Assembly (NCBI GenBank): GCA_049966155.1
Contig: JBMFVE010000002.1
Span: 338,931-402,930, forward strand
DNA: 64,000 bases
Direction: 5' to 3'
Source of the DNA: JBMFVE01 sp049966155
Lineage (GTDB): Bacteria; Bacteroidota; Ignavibacteria; Kryptoniales; JAKASW01
Shown here: one piece after another, positions 53,963 to 62,494 of the stretch
Layout of the letters: each line of letters begins with the position of its first letter
Position numbering within the stretch: position 1 is the first letter of the stretch
The notes under the pieces: model-generated
What the model was told of the DNA's origin: nothing
Seen by the model: the letters and a program-made list of their open reading frames with translations, nothing else
Database searches by the model: none
Made by a program: the position numbers and the translations under genes

Positions 53963-54463
53963 TCACTGCTTCCTCTGTGCTTTCAGAATCATATCTATTA
54001 CTTCCCGAACTGCCCCTTCACCCCCTTTTGCTTTTGTGACATAGTCAACCCGTATCCGCACGTCGCGAACCGCATTGGCTGGAGCTGCAGAAAATCCAAC
54101 CTTTTGAAGAAGAGGTAAATCGAGAATATCATCACCAATAAATGCTGCCTCCGCATCCGTTATCGAATACACTTTTTTCATCTCTTCATACGGAGAAACC
54201 TTGTCAATTGATCCCTGATACAGATCCGTTATACCTAATTCCTTTGATCGTTTTTTAACTACTTCGGATTTTCGTCCAGTTATAATAGCAACCCTGATTC
54301 CATTTTGAATTGCATTGATAATCCCAAATCCATCTTTAGAATCAAATATTTTAGCCTCTGCACCATCTGAACAGTATATTATGCTCCCCGTCGTCAGCAC
54401 ACCATCAACATCAAGAATGAGCAGCTTTATTGGTTTTAACTTTTGAACAAGATTCGGTTTCAT
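53963..54463 (-). CDS. kdsC: KDO-8-phosphate phosphatase
   Basis: 166 residues, HAD fold without cap. ILDVDGVLTTGSI holds the nucleophile pair, ITGRKSEVVKKR the second motif, and FIGDDILDLPLL the acidic third motif. It removes phosphate from KDO-8-P. It overlaps kdsA by 4 bases. Confidence 0.93.
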   Translation of the reverse strand: MKPNLVQKLKPIKLLILDVDGVLTTGSIIYCSDGAEAKIFDSKDGFGIINAIQNGIRVAIITGRKSEVVKKRSKELGITDLYQGSIDKVSPYEEMKKVYSITDAEAAFIGDDILDLPLLQKVGFSAAPANAVRDVRIRVDYVTKAKGGEGAVREVIDMILKAQRKQ

Positions 54464-55290
54464 AATCCGGATTCTCTGCGTGCTTGATCTATCATTTTAA
54501 CTTGCTTGAGTAGAGATCCCAACAACCCAAGGGAGAGCTGGGTTGATGCATCGCTTAATGCCTCTGAAGGATTTGGATGAGTCTCCAGAAAGAGTCCATC
54601 AATTCCCACAGCTGCTCCAGCCCTGGCAATTGGAAATATAAAATGAGGCTGTCCGCCAGTTCTTTCCCTTTCGCCTCCCGGCAACTGCAATGAATGAGTT
54701 GCGTCCAGAACAACAGGGTATCCACTTTCACGCATAATCACCAGAGAACGCATATCCACCACAAGATTATGATAACCAAAAGTCGTCCCTCTTTCAGTCA
54801 GTATTACCCTTTTGTTTCCCACAGCCTCAACTTTCTTTGCCTGATGTGCCATATCTTCAGGAGCCATAAACTGGCCCTTCTTAATATTAACAGCACGACC
54901 AGTTAACCCTGCTGCATGCAAAAGGTCTGTCTGCCTGCAAAGGAATGCGGGTATTTGCAAAATGTCAGCAACTTCAGCTGCCACTCCCGCTTCTGTTTCA
55001 GAATGAATATCAGTGAGTATCGGGATCTGAAATTCTCTTTTCACCTCTTCCAAAATTTTAAGCGCTTCATCCATACCTATTCCAACAAAGCTCTTCTCAC
55101 TCGTACGGTTTGCCTTCTTATAACTTGACTTGTAAATGTAAGGAAGCTGGAGTTTTTCTGTGACCTTAACAGCATGTTCCGCAACGCGCATGGCAATATC
55201 GCGGTTTTCAACGACACATGGCCCGGCAATGACCACCAGGGGGTGATTGCTACCTATTTTAATACCAGATACTTCCACTTCTTCAGCCAT
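54460..55290 (-). CDS. kdsA: 3-deoxy-8-phosphooctulonate synthase
   Basis: 276 residues. VIAGPCVVENRD, YKSSYKKANRTS, FGYHNLVVDMRS and ATHSLQLPGG are the family's substrate-binding loops. An aspartate or asparagine choice for metal use cannot be set safely here. It condenses arabinose-5-phosphate with phosphoenolpyruvate. It lies 69 bases after pta. Confidence 0.95.
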   Translation of the reverse strand: MAEEVEVSGIKIGSNHPLVVIAGPCVVENRDIAMRVAEHAVKVTEKLQLPYIYKSSYKKANRTSEKSFVGIGMDEALKILEEVKREFQIPILTDIHSETEAGVAAEVADILQIPAFLCRQTDLLHAAGLTGRAVNIKKGQFMAPEDMAHQAKKVEAVGNKRVILTERGTTFGYHNLVVDMRSLVIMRESGYPVVLDATHSLQLPGGERERTGGQPHFIFPIARAGAAVGIDGLFLETHPNPSEALSDASTQLSLGLLGSLLKQVKMIDQARRESGL

Positions 55291-55359
55291 TCTGAACCTC
55301 GAACTAATTTCATTTCGTTAATTTACTCATTGCCGATCCATCAATCACCATTCAGTGAG

Positions 55360-56340
55360 CTAATTTCCCATAACACAGTTAATTGCCACAACATCGACAA
55401 TATCCTGCACGCTGCAGCCACGTGATAAGTCAAATGCTGGCTTTTTCAATCCCTGAACAATTGGCCCGAGCGCATCTGCACCACCTAACCTCTGTGCCAT
55501 TTTGTATCCAATATTACCAGCATTCAAATCGGGGAAAATCAACACGTTCGCATTTCCTGCAATTTCACTCCCCGGGGCTTTTCTCCGGGCAACATCAGGA
55601 ACAATTGCAGCATCGAGTTGAAGCTCTCCATCTAATTTCAGGTGAGGGGCCCTGGACTTCGCCAGCTTTGTTGCGTTCACAACTTTATCAACGAGTTCAT
55701 GTTGAGCACTCCCCTTTGTAGAAAATGACAACATTGCCACCCTTGGTTCATCTCCAACAAGTTTTTGGTAATTTTCTGCAGTTGTAATCGCAATGTCAGC
55801 AAGCTGCTCCGGGTTTGGATCTGGAACAACAGCTCCATCAGCAAACGCAAAAATTTTCTGTGGAAAAACTATAAGGAAAAAACTCGAAACTATGGAGATA
55901 CCTTCCTTCATACCGATCACCTGGATGCCTGCTCTCAAAACATCTGCTGTTGTCGACAACGAACCGGCAACGCTTCCGTCTGCTATTCCTCTTCGAACCA
56001 TCATAGCACCAAAGAAAAGTGGATTAGTCATAGTTTTGCGTGCCAGCTCGATGGTCATCCCCTTAGCCTTTCGAATTTCATAGTACTCCTCGGAGTAACT
56101 ATCAATTTCACTGCTGAGTACAGGATTGACTATTTCAATCCCCTCCAGGCCCACGTTTAGCTTTTCAGCTTTTGATCTTATCTCTTTTTCATCTCCTATA
56201 AGTGTAATCTTCGCAATTGATTGGTCGGTAATAATCCTTGCCGCCTGAATTGCTCTTTCATCTAATGCATCAGGAAGAACAATATGTTTACTTAAAGTTT
56301 TTGCCTTTGATTTAATTGTTTCAATTAATCTTGTTTCCAT
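55360..56340 (-). CDS. pta: Phosphate acetyltransferase
   Basis: 326 residues, the short PTA_PTB class without the DRTGG domain. LPDALDERAIQAA at the N-terminus and the C-terminal NVLIFPDLNAGNIGYKMAQRLGGA and GPIVQGLKKPAFDLSRG segments are diagnostic. It interconverts acetyl-CoA and acetyl phosphate. No ackA adjoins. It is first in the operon, with a good promoter at 56361-56391. Confidence 0.93.
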   Translation of the reverse strand: METRLIETIKSKAKTLSKHIVLPDALDERAIQAARIITDQSIAKITLIGDEKEIRSKAEKLNVGLEGIEIVNPVLSSEIDSYSEEYYEIRKAKGMTIELARKTMTNPLFFGAMMVRRGIADGSVAGSLSTTADVLRAGIQVIGMKEGISIVSSFFLIVFPQKIFAFADGAVVPDPNPEQLADIAITTAENYQKLVGDEPRVAMLSFSTKGSAQHELVDKVVNATKLAKSRAPHLKLDGELQLDAAIVPDVARRKAPGSEIAGNANVLIFPDLNAGNIGYKMAQRLGGADALGPIVQGLKKPAFDLSRGCSVQDIVDVVAINCVMGN

Positions 56341-56360
56341 CGTTCATCATGATTTTTTAT

Positions 56361-56391
56361 CAAAATTAACTTACAATGTCCGCAATGGCAA
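56361..56391 (-). promoter_or_regulatory. Promoter of the pta-kds-lpt operon
   Basis: Minus strand: TTG at 56391-56389, 20 bases, TAATTTTG at 56368-56361, an exact TAnnTTTG. Leader about 17 bases to pta. Confidence 0.65.
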
Positions 56392-56399
56392 TGCATAAC

Positions 56400-56630
56400 A
56401 GAACCGAAAGTAATAATTAAATTCTCAAAGAGCCTAATTGGAAGATTGCCGGGTGTTTGAAATCGCTAACCCGCGTTTCGCATCAACTGTGTTCGTGTTT
56501 CGGCTGTTGAAGCAGTGGTGTAGCTTCCATCGCTATCAAAGCAATCATTTGATTGTGCGCTGGAGAAGTTTCCCTTTGAAAAGCCTGAGCTAATCAGTGG
56601 TAATTCCGCTTATCTTACGATAACCTCTCT
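56400..56630. other. Intergenic region between pta and the thioesterase gene
   Basis: The two divergent genes are separated by 337 bases. Promoters occupy both ends; the middle 230 bases have no reading frame, tRNA or strong hairpin that I can support. Confidence 0.4.
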
Positions 56631-56636
56631 GTTGAA

Positions 56637-56667
56637 TTGCCTCGATGGAAAATTCTTAGTAAGTTCT
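56637..56667 (+). promoter_or_regulatory. Promoter of the acyl-CoA thioesterase gene
   Basis: TTG at 56637-56639, 20 bases, TAAGTTCT at 56660-56667. The ATG at 56678 lies about 7 bases from the expected transcript start and has no ribosome site. Confidence 0.45.
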
Positions 56668-56677
56668 TTATCAAAAT

Positions 56678-57115
56678 ATGAAAGACACAGAATTTAAATT
56701 TTCGGTCAACGTTCCCATAAGATTTTCAGACATGGATTCACTTGGCCATGTCAACAACGCCGTATACCTGACTTACTTCGAAGAAGCACGTGTTAACTAT
56801 CTCCGTAAAGTTCTCAATCTCGACAGTGGTAACGTAAGATCAATTGGTATAGTCATTGCAGAAATAAAATGTACATACAGGTCTCCGGCTTACTACGGCG
56901 ACGACCTGCGTGTTTACACCAGGGTCACATGGATTCGCAAACGGAGCTTTGAAATGGCTTACTTAATTGTTGAGGAAAAAAGCGGAAGGGTTGTAGCAGA
57001 AGGCTCAAGCATACAGGTTGCTTTTGATACCGATACAAAACAGCCTATCGAAATCCCTCCGGAAGTAAAAAAAAGAATAAAGGAATTTGACGATGTTCAA
57101 TCGGGCGACATTTAA
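56678..57115 (+). CDS. Acyl-CoA thioesterase (YbgC/4HBT family)
   Basis: 145 residues, hotdog fold. VPIRFSDMDSLGHVNNAVYLTYFEEARV contains the catalytic Asp of the 4-hydroxybenzoyl-CoA/YbgC family (the D in SDMDSLGHVNN). It hydrolyses acyl-CoA; substrate unknown. Its TAA and the TAA of the convergent gene share bases at 57112-57115. Confidence 0.88.
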   Translation: MKDTEFKFSVNVPIRFSDMDSLGHVNNAVYLTYFEEARVNYLRKVLNLDSGNVRSIGIVIAEIKCTYRSPAYYGDDLRVYTRVTWIRKRSFEMAYLIVEEKSGRVVAEGSSIQVAFDTDTKQPIEIPPEVKKRIKEFDDVQSGDI

Positions 57116-58818
57116 AATGGCCGGGACAACCTAACTCCAAATACTGGTGGTGTATTTACATCTGTGCGCCAGCTAATGAATACCCTCCAGGAGCCATCTT
57201 CATCGCCAATGCCGACCCCAAGATCAGACTTGAAGCCATTTCCTTTAATGGCATTCCAGCCTTCCAGCATACCATTGTCGGGTGACGTACTCACCACCTG
57301 CCCGATATCGCTGAACAACACCAATGTTGCAAGGTTAAACGGGAACTCATTGAAAAGGTCAGGATTTAAAAGAACTTCGAGATTCAACAAAAGCATTCGG
57401 TTACCTGAATACTCCTTATACCCAAAAGCGTTCAAAGTGTTAAATCCACCAAGCTGAAATGACCGCTCCAGCGGCAAAACACCCCCAGATGTACCGCCTG
57501 CAAAACGAAAATCAAATTGTGCCCCTTTGAACAGTGGCTGATACCTGGCGATGTTCCAGCTCAACATTCGGAAATTAAAATCCCCACCCACAGTTACCTC
57601 TCCCCTCAAAGACGCCTTCCATCCTGTTCTCGACGAAGTGATCCCCGATTTGCTTCTATGATCAACCTCAAGAACTACACTTCTCATTAATCCACTGGGA
57701 ACAGCCGGGTTATCACGAAAGGATTTTTCTCCGCCAAAGATAGACCAGTTAGTACTCTTTGCAACGGAGTCATACCTGTCGACCTGAAAAGTTAGTACTA
57801 TTCTCGATTCCATCCTGTAATACTGAGCAAGATGAATGGATCCACCGGTACGCCCGAAATAATCCATATAATCTTCACGGGCAACCAATGAAAATGCCGT
57901 GTTCTCCTTCGGACCTATAATCCATGTGTCTTTCGAATCAGTCAGTGAGTGCCCTTCAATTCCAACTTCAAATCTGTCTACATTCCCAAACCATTTATCA
58001 AGACCCAATTGATATCTCCATTTGTGTAAACCAAAGGCATATCCAACAAATCCATAAGGCGAATACGATTGAGCCCCGCTCCAAAAATACCCTTTCTTGC
58101 TCCCGAAACCGAGAAAAAGCCCATCGACCCTGTTATAATTAAATGCAAACCTCGAAAAAAGGAAGCTGGGTTCATCCCATAGGCCAGAGCGTTCAATGTT
58201 TCTAATCTTCTCAGTTAGCTTTCTTGTTTTTACAAATCGACTCCCATTTTGCTCAATTATACTTCCATCGACATGTGCTCCATCTTTAAGTCGGGTGCGG
58301 CCATTTATTGTAACCACGTTACCACTCACCCTCCCCTTCTCCCCTATGTGTGCATCCCCATTAACGACTATCAGGCTTCCATTCAGTGTACCGTTAATAT
58401 AAGCATCACCATTTAAAACTTTAATGTTCCCGCTGACAGTCTGCCCCTCTTCCAGTGTATAATCACCATTTTGTACAACAGCCTTCTCAACATCGTAAAC
58501 CCTGGCTGCCTCATGAGCTATTTCTGCTGCTTCGTCAGAAATAGCAGACAGTTTTCCTCCAATTTCCGAGAGTGACTCCTGAAGTTCATCCAGCTGATGC
58601 TCGTCCATTTCAGATACAGTCTTACTTGAGTCAACTTTTGCTTTAATAATCTCAATGGAACTTTTTACCTTTGCCAGTTCCTGTCGGAGGGAATCAACAA
58701 TGAATCTTTGCCTTGATACGGTTGAATCAAAAGATGAACGAATCTCCTTCTGTCCAAAAGCGACAGACGATAAACTCATAAATATCCAAACCGGGAAAAA
58801 GAACATTACCGTTTTCAT
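57112..58818 (-). CDS. Coiled-coil / bactofilin-like beta-helix / Omp85-like barrel fusion protein
   Basis: 568 residues. Signal peptide (to about 22, VAFGQ), then a predicted coiled coil (about 25-105), a short right-handed beta-helix of bactofilin type (about 112-195; VSGNIKVLNGDAYINGTL, GSLIVVNGDAHIGEKGRVSG) and a C-terminal outer-membrane beta-barrel (about 215-568) ending VRLSRPF. RSFQLGGFNTLNAFGYKEYSGN resembles the Omp85 loop-6 region, but the usual VRGF/Y Arg is absent (NAFGY). The barrel should sit in the outer membrane and the beta-helix in the periplasm. I know no family with exactly this order. It is preceded by AGGAG and lies alone between convergent neighbours. Confidence 0.75.
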   Translation of the reverse strand: MKTVMFFFPVWIFMSLSSVAFGQKEIRSSFDSTVSRQRFIVDSLRQELAKVKSSIEIIKAKVDSSKTVSEMDEHQLDELQESLSEIGGKLSAISDEAAEIAHEAARVYDVEKAVVQNGDYTLEEGQTVSGNIKVLNGDAYINGTLNGSLIVVNGDAHIGEKGRVSGNVVTINGRTRLKDGAHVDGSIIEQNGSRFVKTRKLTEKIRNIERSGLWDEPSFLFSRFAFNYNRVDGLFLGFGSKKGYFWSGAQSYSPYGFVGYAFGLHKWRYQLGLDKWFGNVDRFEVGIEGHSLTDSKDTWIIGPKENTAFSLVAREDYMDYFGRTGGSIHLAQYYRMESRIVLTFQVDRYDSVAKSTNWSIFGGEKSFRDNPAVPSGLMRSVVLEVDHRSKSGITSSRTGWKASLRGEVTVGGDFNFRMLSWNIARYQPLFKGAQFDFRFAGGTSGGVLPLERSFQLGGFNTLNAFGYKEYSGNRMLLLNLEVLLNPDLFNEFPFNLATLVLFSDIGQVVSTSPDNGMLEGWNAIKGNGFKSDLGVGIGDEDGSWRVFISWRTDVNTPPVFGVRLSRPF

Positions 58819-59013
58819 TTTTTCTCCTGAAGATCCATAGTGAAAATACGGAAAATTATAATGAAAAGTTACATCCTTTTATATTTGTTCATGCCAAATC
58901 GGATCATTACCGATTGTCAGTTTCCCCCTTCACCAAATAACTTTCAGCATTTTAACACAGGACGTTATCCGGCCTATCTGGCCCATAGTAGAATCATTCA
59001 CATATCCTCCGAA

Positions 59014-59820
59014 TCACTCGAGCGCGAAGAAGTTTATAGATGGGATGTATTCCAGTAGGCCGTAGTAGTATGAGAGCTCAAAAAATTGACGCATACCTTC
59101 AATCTCACTTTCAGCAATTTCAAAGTAAATTTCTTTCTCATAGTGTTCCCAGACCGCCTGGAAAGGCAAATCAAGATGAGCAGAAACCTCCCCGGCTATC
59201 TCCCTTAAGTTATCCACCCCCAAGTTTCTCGACGAAATTACACTTTGCAACTGATCAATTTCAAGTGAGTTTCTCCTCGCAGCCCAGACGAAATGTACAA
59301 ATGGCATTCCCGTAACATCCTCCCATTCTTCACCAAGGTCCAGATAATTTGCATTCAACTGTTTATCAGCAGTCAACGCACCGTCGCCAACCAACAGTGC
59401 GGCATCAGCACTATCCAGCATTCTTGGCAGGGCATTTCCCCCTAAAACGAACGACGGTGACATCGAGTACTTTTCTGCCAGAACTATCTTTGTCATCGCA
59501 ACTTCATTCATTGCAGATGGAGCAATTGCCACAGATTTAATCGCGCGGAGGTTTTCTTTAAAGTAAAGACGTACTGACCCCATTTTACCTTTTGATACCA
59601 TACCGCATTCAGGCACAACCATTAGCTCGGAACTATTTCTTGCATAAGCAATGGATGGCATCAACACTAAATCATAAGCTCTTAGAGATTCCAGTGAAGA
59701 AAGTCTTGCTGGAATCTCACGAATTACTTCTGCATTTCCTATTAATTTATGCCTGTCGAATCCGTACGTAAGGGGGACTACATCTGAAGACTCCGGCACC
59801 CCAATTTTAAAATTTTTCAC
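59014..59820 (-). CDS. mqnA: Menaquinone biosynthesis chorismate dehydratase (futalosine pathway)
   Basis: 268 residues, GTG start. The periplasmic-binding-protein-like fold of MqnA/MqnD is visible: IGVPESSDVVPLTYGFD, ARLSSLESLRAYDLVLMPSIAYA and ADAALLVGDGALTA with LGEEWEDVTGMPFVHFVWAA. It removes water from chorismate to give 3-enolpyruvylbenzoate. It indicates menaquinone synthesis by the futalosine route. The gene lies downstream of rplS; no other mqn gene is in the window. Confidence 0.88.
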   Translation of the reverse strand: MKNFKIGVPESSDVVPLTYGFDRHKLIGNAEVIREIPARLSSLESLRAYDLVLMPSIAYARNSSELMVVPECGMVSKGKMGSVRLYFKENLRAIKSVAIAPSAMNEVAMTKIVLAEKYSMSPSFVLGGNALPRMLDSADAALLVGDGALTADKQLNANYLDLGEEWEDVTGMPFVHFVWAARRNSLEIDQLQSVISSRNLGVDNLREIAGEVSAHLDLPFQAVWEHYEKEIYFEIAESEIEGMRQFFELSYYYGLLEYIPSINFFALE

Positions 59821-59944
59821 TGTATTGGAATTGTCCTATCACTTGTTACGGATAGAGCCAGAAGAAAGATGAGCATGGCATATAGTTTGTACCACACACC
59901 TTCAGACATTTACCGTAAAAAGGACACGGAACTGTATATACTGT

Positions 59945-60283
59945 TCAGGTGGTCTTCTGGCGAACTGCCTTCGCAGCGAGATTTCTCAGGTAATACAACT
60001 TTGCCCTGCGAACCTTTCCAGTTCTGACGACATCGATACTTACAATTCTTGGAGAATGAAGGGGAAAAATGCGCTCCACTCCAACACCATTGGAAACCTT
60101 TCTCACTGTGAAGGTTTCCTTAAGTCCAGATCCCCGTCGACTGATGACAATTCCTTCAAAGTCCTGGATGCGCTCCTTGTCGCCTTCAACTACCTTGAAA
60201 TGGACATTAACAGTATCACCGGGTTTGAATTGAGGAATATCTGTTCTTAAATGCGCAGCTTCAACTAATGCAATTTTATTCAT
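59945..60283 (-). CDS. rplS: 50S ribosomal protein L19
   Basis: 112 residues. DIPQFKPGDTVNVHFKVVEG and RIQDFEGIVISRRGSGL with FTVRKVSNGVGVERIFPLHSP are the bL19 core. It is the last gene of the ffh-rpsP-khpA-rimM-trmD-rplS operon and overlaps trmD by 4 bases. Confidence 0.96.
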   Translation of the reverse strand: MNKIALVEAAHLRTDIPQFKPGDTVNVHFKVVEGDKERIQDFEGIVISRRGSGLKETFTVRKVSNGVGVERIFPLHSPRIVSIDVVRTGKVRRAKLYYLRNLAAKAVRQKTT

Positions 60284-61008
60284 GATTGTTCCTTGTTTTC
60301 TCTAACCTTTCTTGAAAAATACTTCTCTATTAAATCAGGACGTCGATTTGCTGTCCTCTCCACTGCCCTTTTTTCTCTCCACCGTGCTATTTCAGCATGA
60401 TCGCCACTAAGCAATACATCCGGGACCTTCATCCCACGATAGATAGGTGGACGTGTGTACTGCGGATAGTCAAGGAGTCCTGTCTGAAAAGAATCATTCA
60501 GTGCACTTTCACTATCACCAAGCGCGCCTGGAAGAATTCTTACCACGGCGTCAATTACCACAAGAGCAGCCAGCTCTCCTCCCGTAATAACATAGTCACC
60601 AATTGAAATCTCTCTGGTTACAAGAGATTCCCTCACCCTTTCATCCACACCTTTGTAGTGACCACAAATTAAAATTAAATTCTTTTTCAGAGAAAGCTCG
60701 TTCGCCATTGATTGGTTAAACAAATCGCCATCCGGTGTTAGCAAAATTATGTCATCGTAATTTCGTTCAGATTTGAGCCTTTCAACGCATTCAAATACCG
60801 GCTCAGGCTTTAATACCATTCCAGGTCCGCCGCCATAAGGGAGGTCATCTATAGTCTTGTGCCTGTCATGTGTAAAATCTCGAAGGTTCCAGATGTTTAT
60901 ATCAACAATACCTGCAGCCTGAGCACGCTTTATGATGCTTTCATTCAACGGCCCATTCAATATTCCGGGGAGTCCCGTCACAATGTCAATCCTCATCGAC
61001 GCCACCAT
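60280..61008 (-). CDS. trmD: tRNA (guanine-N1)-methyltransferase
   Basis: 242 residues. DDLPYGGGPGMVLKPEP, LICGHYKGVDERV and EISIGDYVITGGELAALV form the trefoil-knot SAM site, and GLLDYPQYTRPPIYRG recognises the tRNA anticodon. It makes m1G37. It overlaps rimM by 23 bases. Confidence 0.96.
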   Translation of the reverse strand: MVASMRIDIVTGLPGILNGPLNESIIKRAQAAGIVDINIWNLRDFTHDRHKTIDDLPYGGGPGMVLKPEPVFECVERLKSERNYDDIILLTPDGDLFNQSMANELSLKKNLILICGHYKGVDERVRESLVTREISIGDYVITGGELAALVVIDAVVRILPGALGDSESALNDSFQTGLLDYPQYTRPPIYRGMKVPDVLLSGDHAEIARWREKRAVERTANRRPDLIEKYFSRKVRENKEQS

Positions 61009-61543
61009 CCAGAATCCCTTCTATAATATTGACCTCAATTTTCCTTTCAGCGAGTGATACTTCTTTAATAAATTCCTTCACGAAAGGTAACTGAAATTCG
61101 CTGCCGTCGCTTCTTTGAATCACAAGCCTGTACTGAATTGGTGAACCTTCCACAGCAGCCACAGTTCCCAAATTTTTCAAAGCGCGGCACTTTTTGTCAT
61201 TACAGAATACATCCATACCAATTAGCGAATCCAGATAATAATAGCCTTCCTGCAATCGCACTCTTTCTTCATCCCTGACAAAAATTTTGGCTCCTAAAAG
61301 TTTTTCGCCGTCTTCAAAGCTGTTTATATCTTTCAGTTTAAGAACAACATAGTCTTTTAGACTTTGAGCATCCTCCACTTCATACTGCTCAATATCGGGA
61401 GACGTTGCCCTTTGCAACAGGACACTCTTCATGTTGGAGAACCTCTCCGGAAAGTCTGTATAAGGCTCCACCTTCATATGTCCTTTGTAGCTCCTCACTT
61501 TGGTGATGATTCCAATCAGACAAAGATTATCCATTTGATCCAA
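60986..61543 (-). CDS. rimM: Ribosome maturation factor RimM
   Basis: 185 residues. GIITKVRSYKGHMKVEPYTD is the N-terminal barrel motif, and the PRC domain follows (YYLDSLIGMDVFCNDKK, VAAVEGSPIQYRLVI, LPFVKEFIKEVSLAERKIEV). It helps mature the head of the 30S subunit together with uS19. It lies 52 bases after khpA. Confidence 0.93.
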   Translation of the reverse strand: MDQMDNLCLIGIITKVRSYKGHMKVEPYTDFPERFSNMKSVLLQRATSPDIEQYEVEDAQSLKDYVVLKLKDINSFEDGEKLLGAKIFVRDEERVRLQEGYYYLDSLIGMDVFCNDKKCRALKNLGTVAAVEGSPIQYRLVIQRSDGSEFQLPFVKEFIKEVSLAERKIEVNIIEGILDGGVDED

Positions 61544-61595
61544 TTGGTCAAAGAGGAGTTAGAGGAGCGGGCTTTGGGCGACAGAATTAAATTAC

Positions 61596-61835
61596 TTATG
61601 CTTTATCGATCACTTCAAGAATCGCGCGCTTGCCTTCGCGAGCAGCTACGGCGCTCAACAGTGTTCGGACAGCATTAGCAGTCCTCCCTTTGCGACCGAT
61701 AACCTTGCCAACATCACTCGGGTCAACCTTGAGCTGGAAGACAACCTTATTGTTTTCTTTGTCCTCCCTTGTGAGCTGCACGCTCTCAGGCTTGTCCACG
61801 AGTTTCTTGATTATGTACTCGACGAATTCTTGCAT
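61596..61835 (-). CDS. khpA: KH-domain RNA-binding protein KhpA
   Basis: 79 residues, a single KH domain with the GxxG loop in VIGRKGRTANAVRTLL. Strong AGGAGGT ribosome site. It binds structured RNA, often with KhpB. The position between rpsP and rimM is conserved in many phyla. Confidence 0.94.
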   Translation of the reverse strand: MQEFVEYIIKKLVDKPESVQLTREDKENNKVVFQLKVDPSDVGKVIGRKGRTANAVRTLLSAVAAREGKRAILEVIDKA

Positions 61836-61850
61836 TGCGGACCTCCTTTT

Positions 61851-62027
61851 TCACACGAGCTTTTTCAATAAATATTCAGATATTTTTTGTCCGCACCAAT
61901 TTTCAATGCAGGCAGCGGACAATGCCTGACTGTCTTTTGTCTTCAGCCCGCTTCTGTCTCCTATGACGCATTCTGCGTCAAACTCATTCGGCTTCTTCAT
62001 TCTCTGCTTATATACACAAAAATTCAT
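61851..62027 (-). CDS. Possible 58-residue small protein between rpsP and khpA
   Basis: An open frame from the ATG two bases after the rpsP stop (62027) to a TGA 15 bases before khpA fills the gap. It reads MNFCVYKQRMKKPNEF at the start and ISEYLLKKLV at the end, with three Cys. It has no ribosome site of its own and could only be made by coupling to rpsP. A 7-bp hairpin (TGACGCA-GAA-TGCGTCA) lies within. It may equally be spacer. Confidence 0.25.
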   Translation of the reverse strand: MNFCVYKQRMKKPNEFDAECVIGDRSGLKTKDSQALSAACIENWCGQKISEYLLKKLV

Positions 62028-62028
62028 C

Positions 62029-62478
62029 TTACGCTGCGGGTTGTTGTTCCGATTGAGCAGAAGGCTGTCCGGACTGTTGCTCACCAGCTGCAGCTTTTTT
62101 CGATTTCATTGCAGCTCTTCGCCTTGCTTTTCTTTCAGCTTCTCTTGCAAGCTTTGCTTCCTGCGCCGCCTGCCACTCAGCAAGTTTCTGTCCAATCGCT
62201 GTCTCATCAAACCCTTTTTTTATTAAGTGCCACTTGTACCAAAGGCCTTTCCTCCTTAGCAGGCTCCTGACCGTCTCAGTCGGCAGTGCCCCTCTTTTTA
62301 GCCACTTAAAGGCCTTTTCCTCATTAATCACAATCTCCGCCGGGTCTCGAAGTGGATTGTAGCTGCCTATAATTTCAAGAAATCTGCCGTCGCGTGGGGA
62401 ACGGGAATCCGCCGCAACAATCTTATACGAGGGTTGATTTCTCCGCCCCGCTCTCCTAAGCCTTAATCTTACTGCCAA
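62029..62478 (-). CDS. rpsP: 30S ribosomal protein S16 with C-terminal extension
   Basis: 149 residues against a usual 80-90. The core VRLRLRRAGRRNQPSYKIVA and GRFLEIIGSYNPL is intact. The added roughly 65 residues are Ala/Lys/Glu-rich, then Gln/Ser/Pro-rich, a low-complexity tail seen in other Bacteroidota S16 proteins. It lies 16 bases after ffh. Confidence 0.95.
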   Translation of the reverse strand: MAVRLRLRRAGRRNQPSYKIVAADSRSPRDGRFLEIIGSYNPLRDPAEIVINEEKAFKWLKRGALPTETVRSLLRRKGLWYKWHLIKKGFDETAIGQKLAEWQAAQEAKLAREAERKARRRAAMKSKKAAAGEQQSGQPSAQSEQQPAA

Positions 62479-62494
62479 ATTATCCTCCTGAGTT

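Noticed and set aside
59929..59946. GAAC-TGTATATACT-GTTC near-palindrome at the rplS stop
   Set aside because: It overlaps the stop codon, has no promoter beside it and too weak a stem for a terminator; probably chance in AT-rich sequence.
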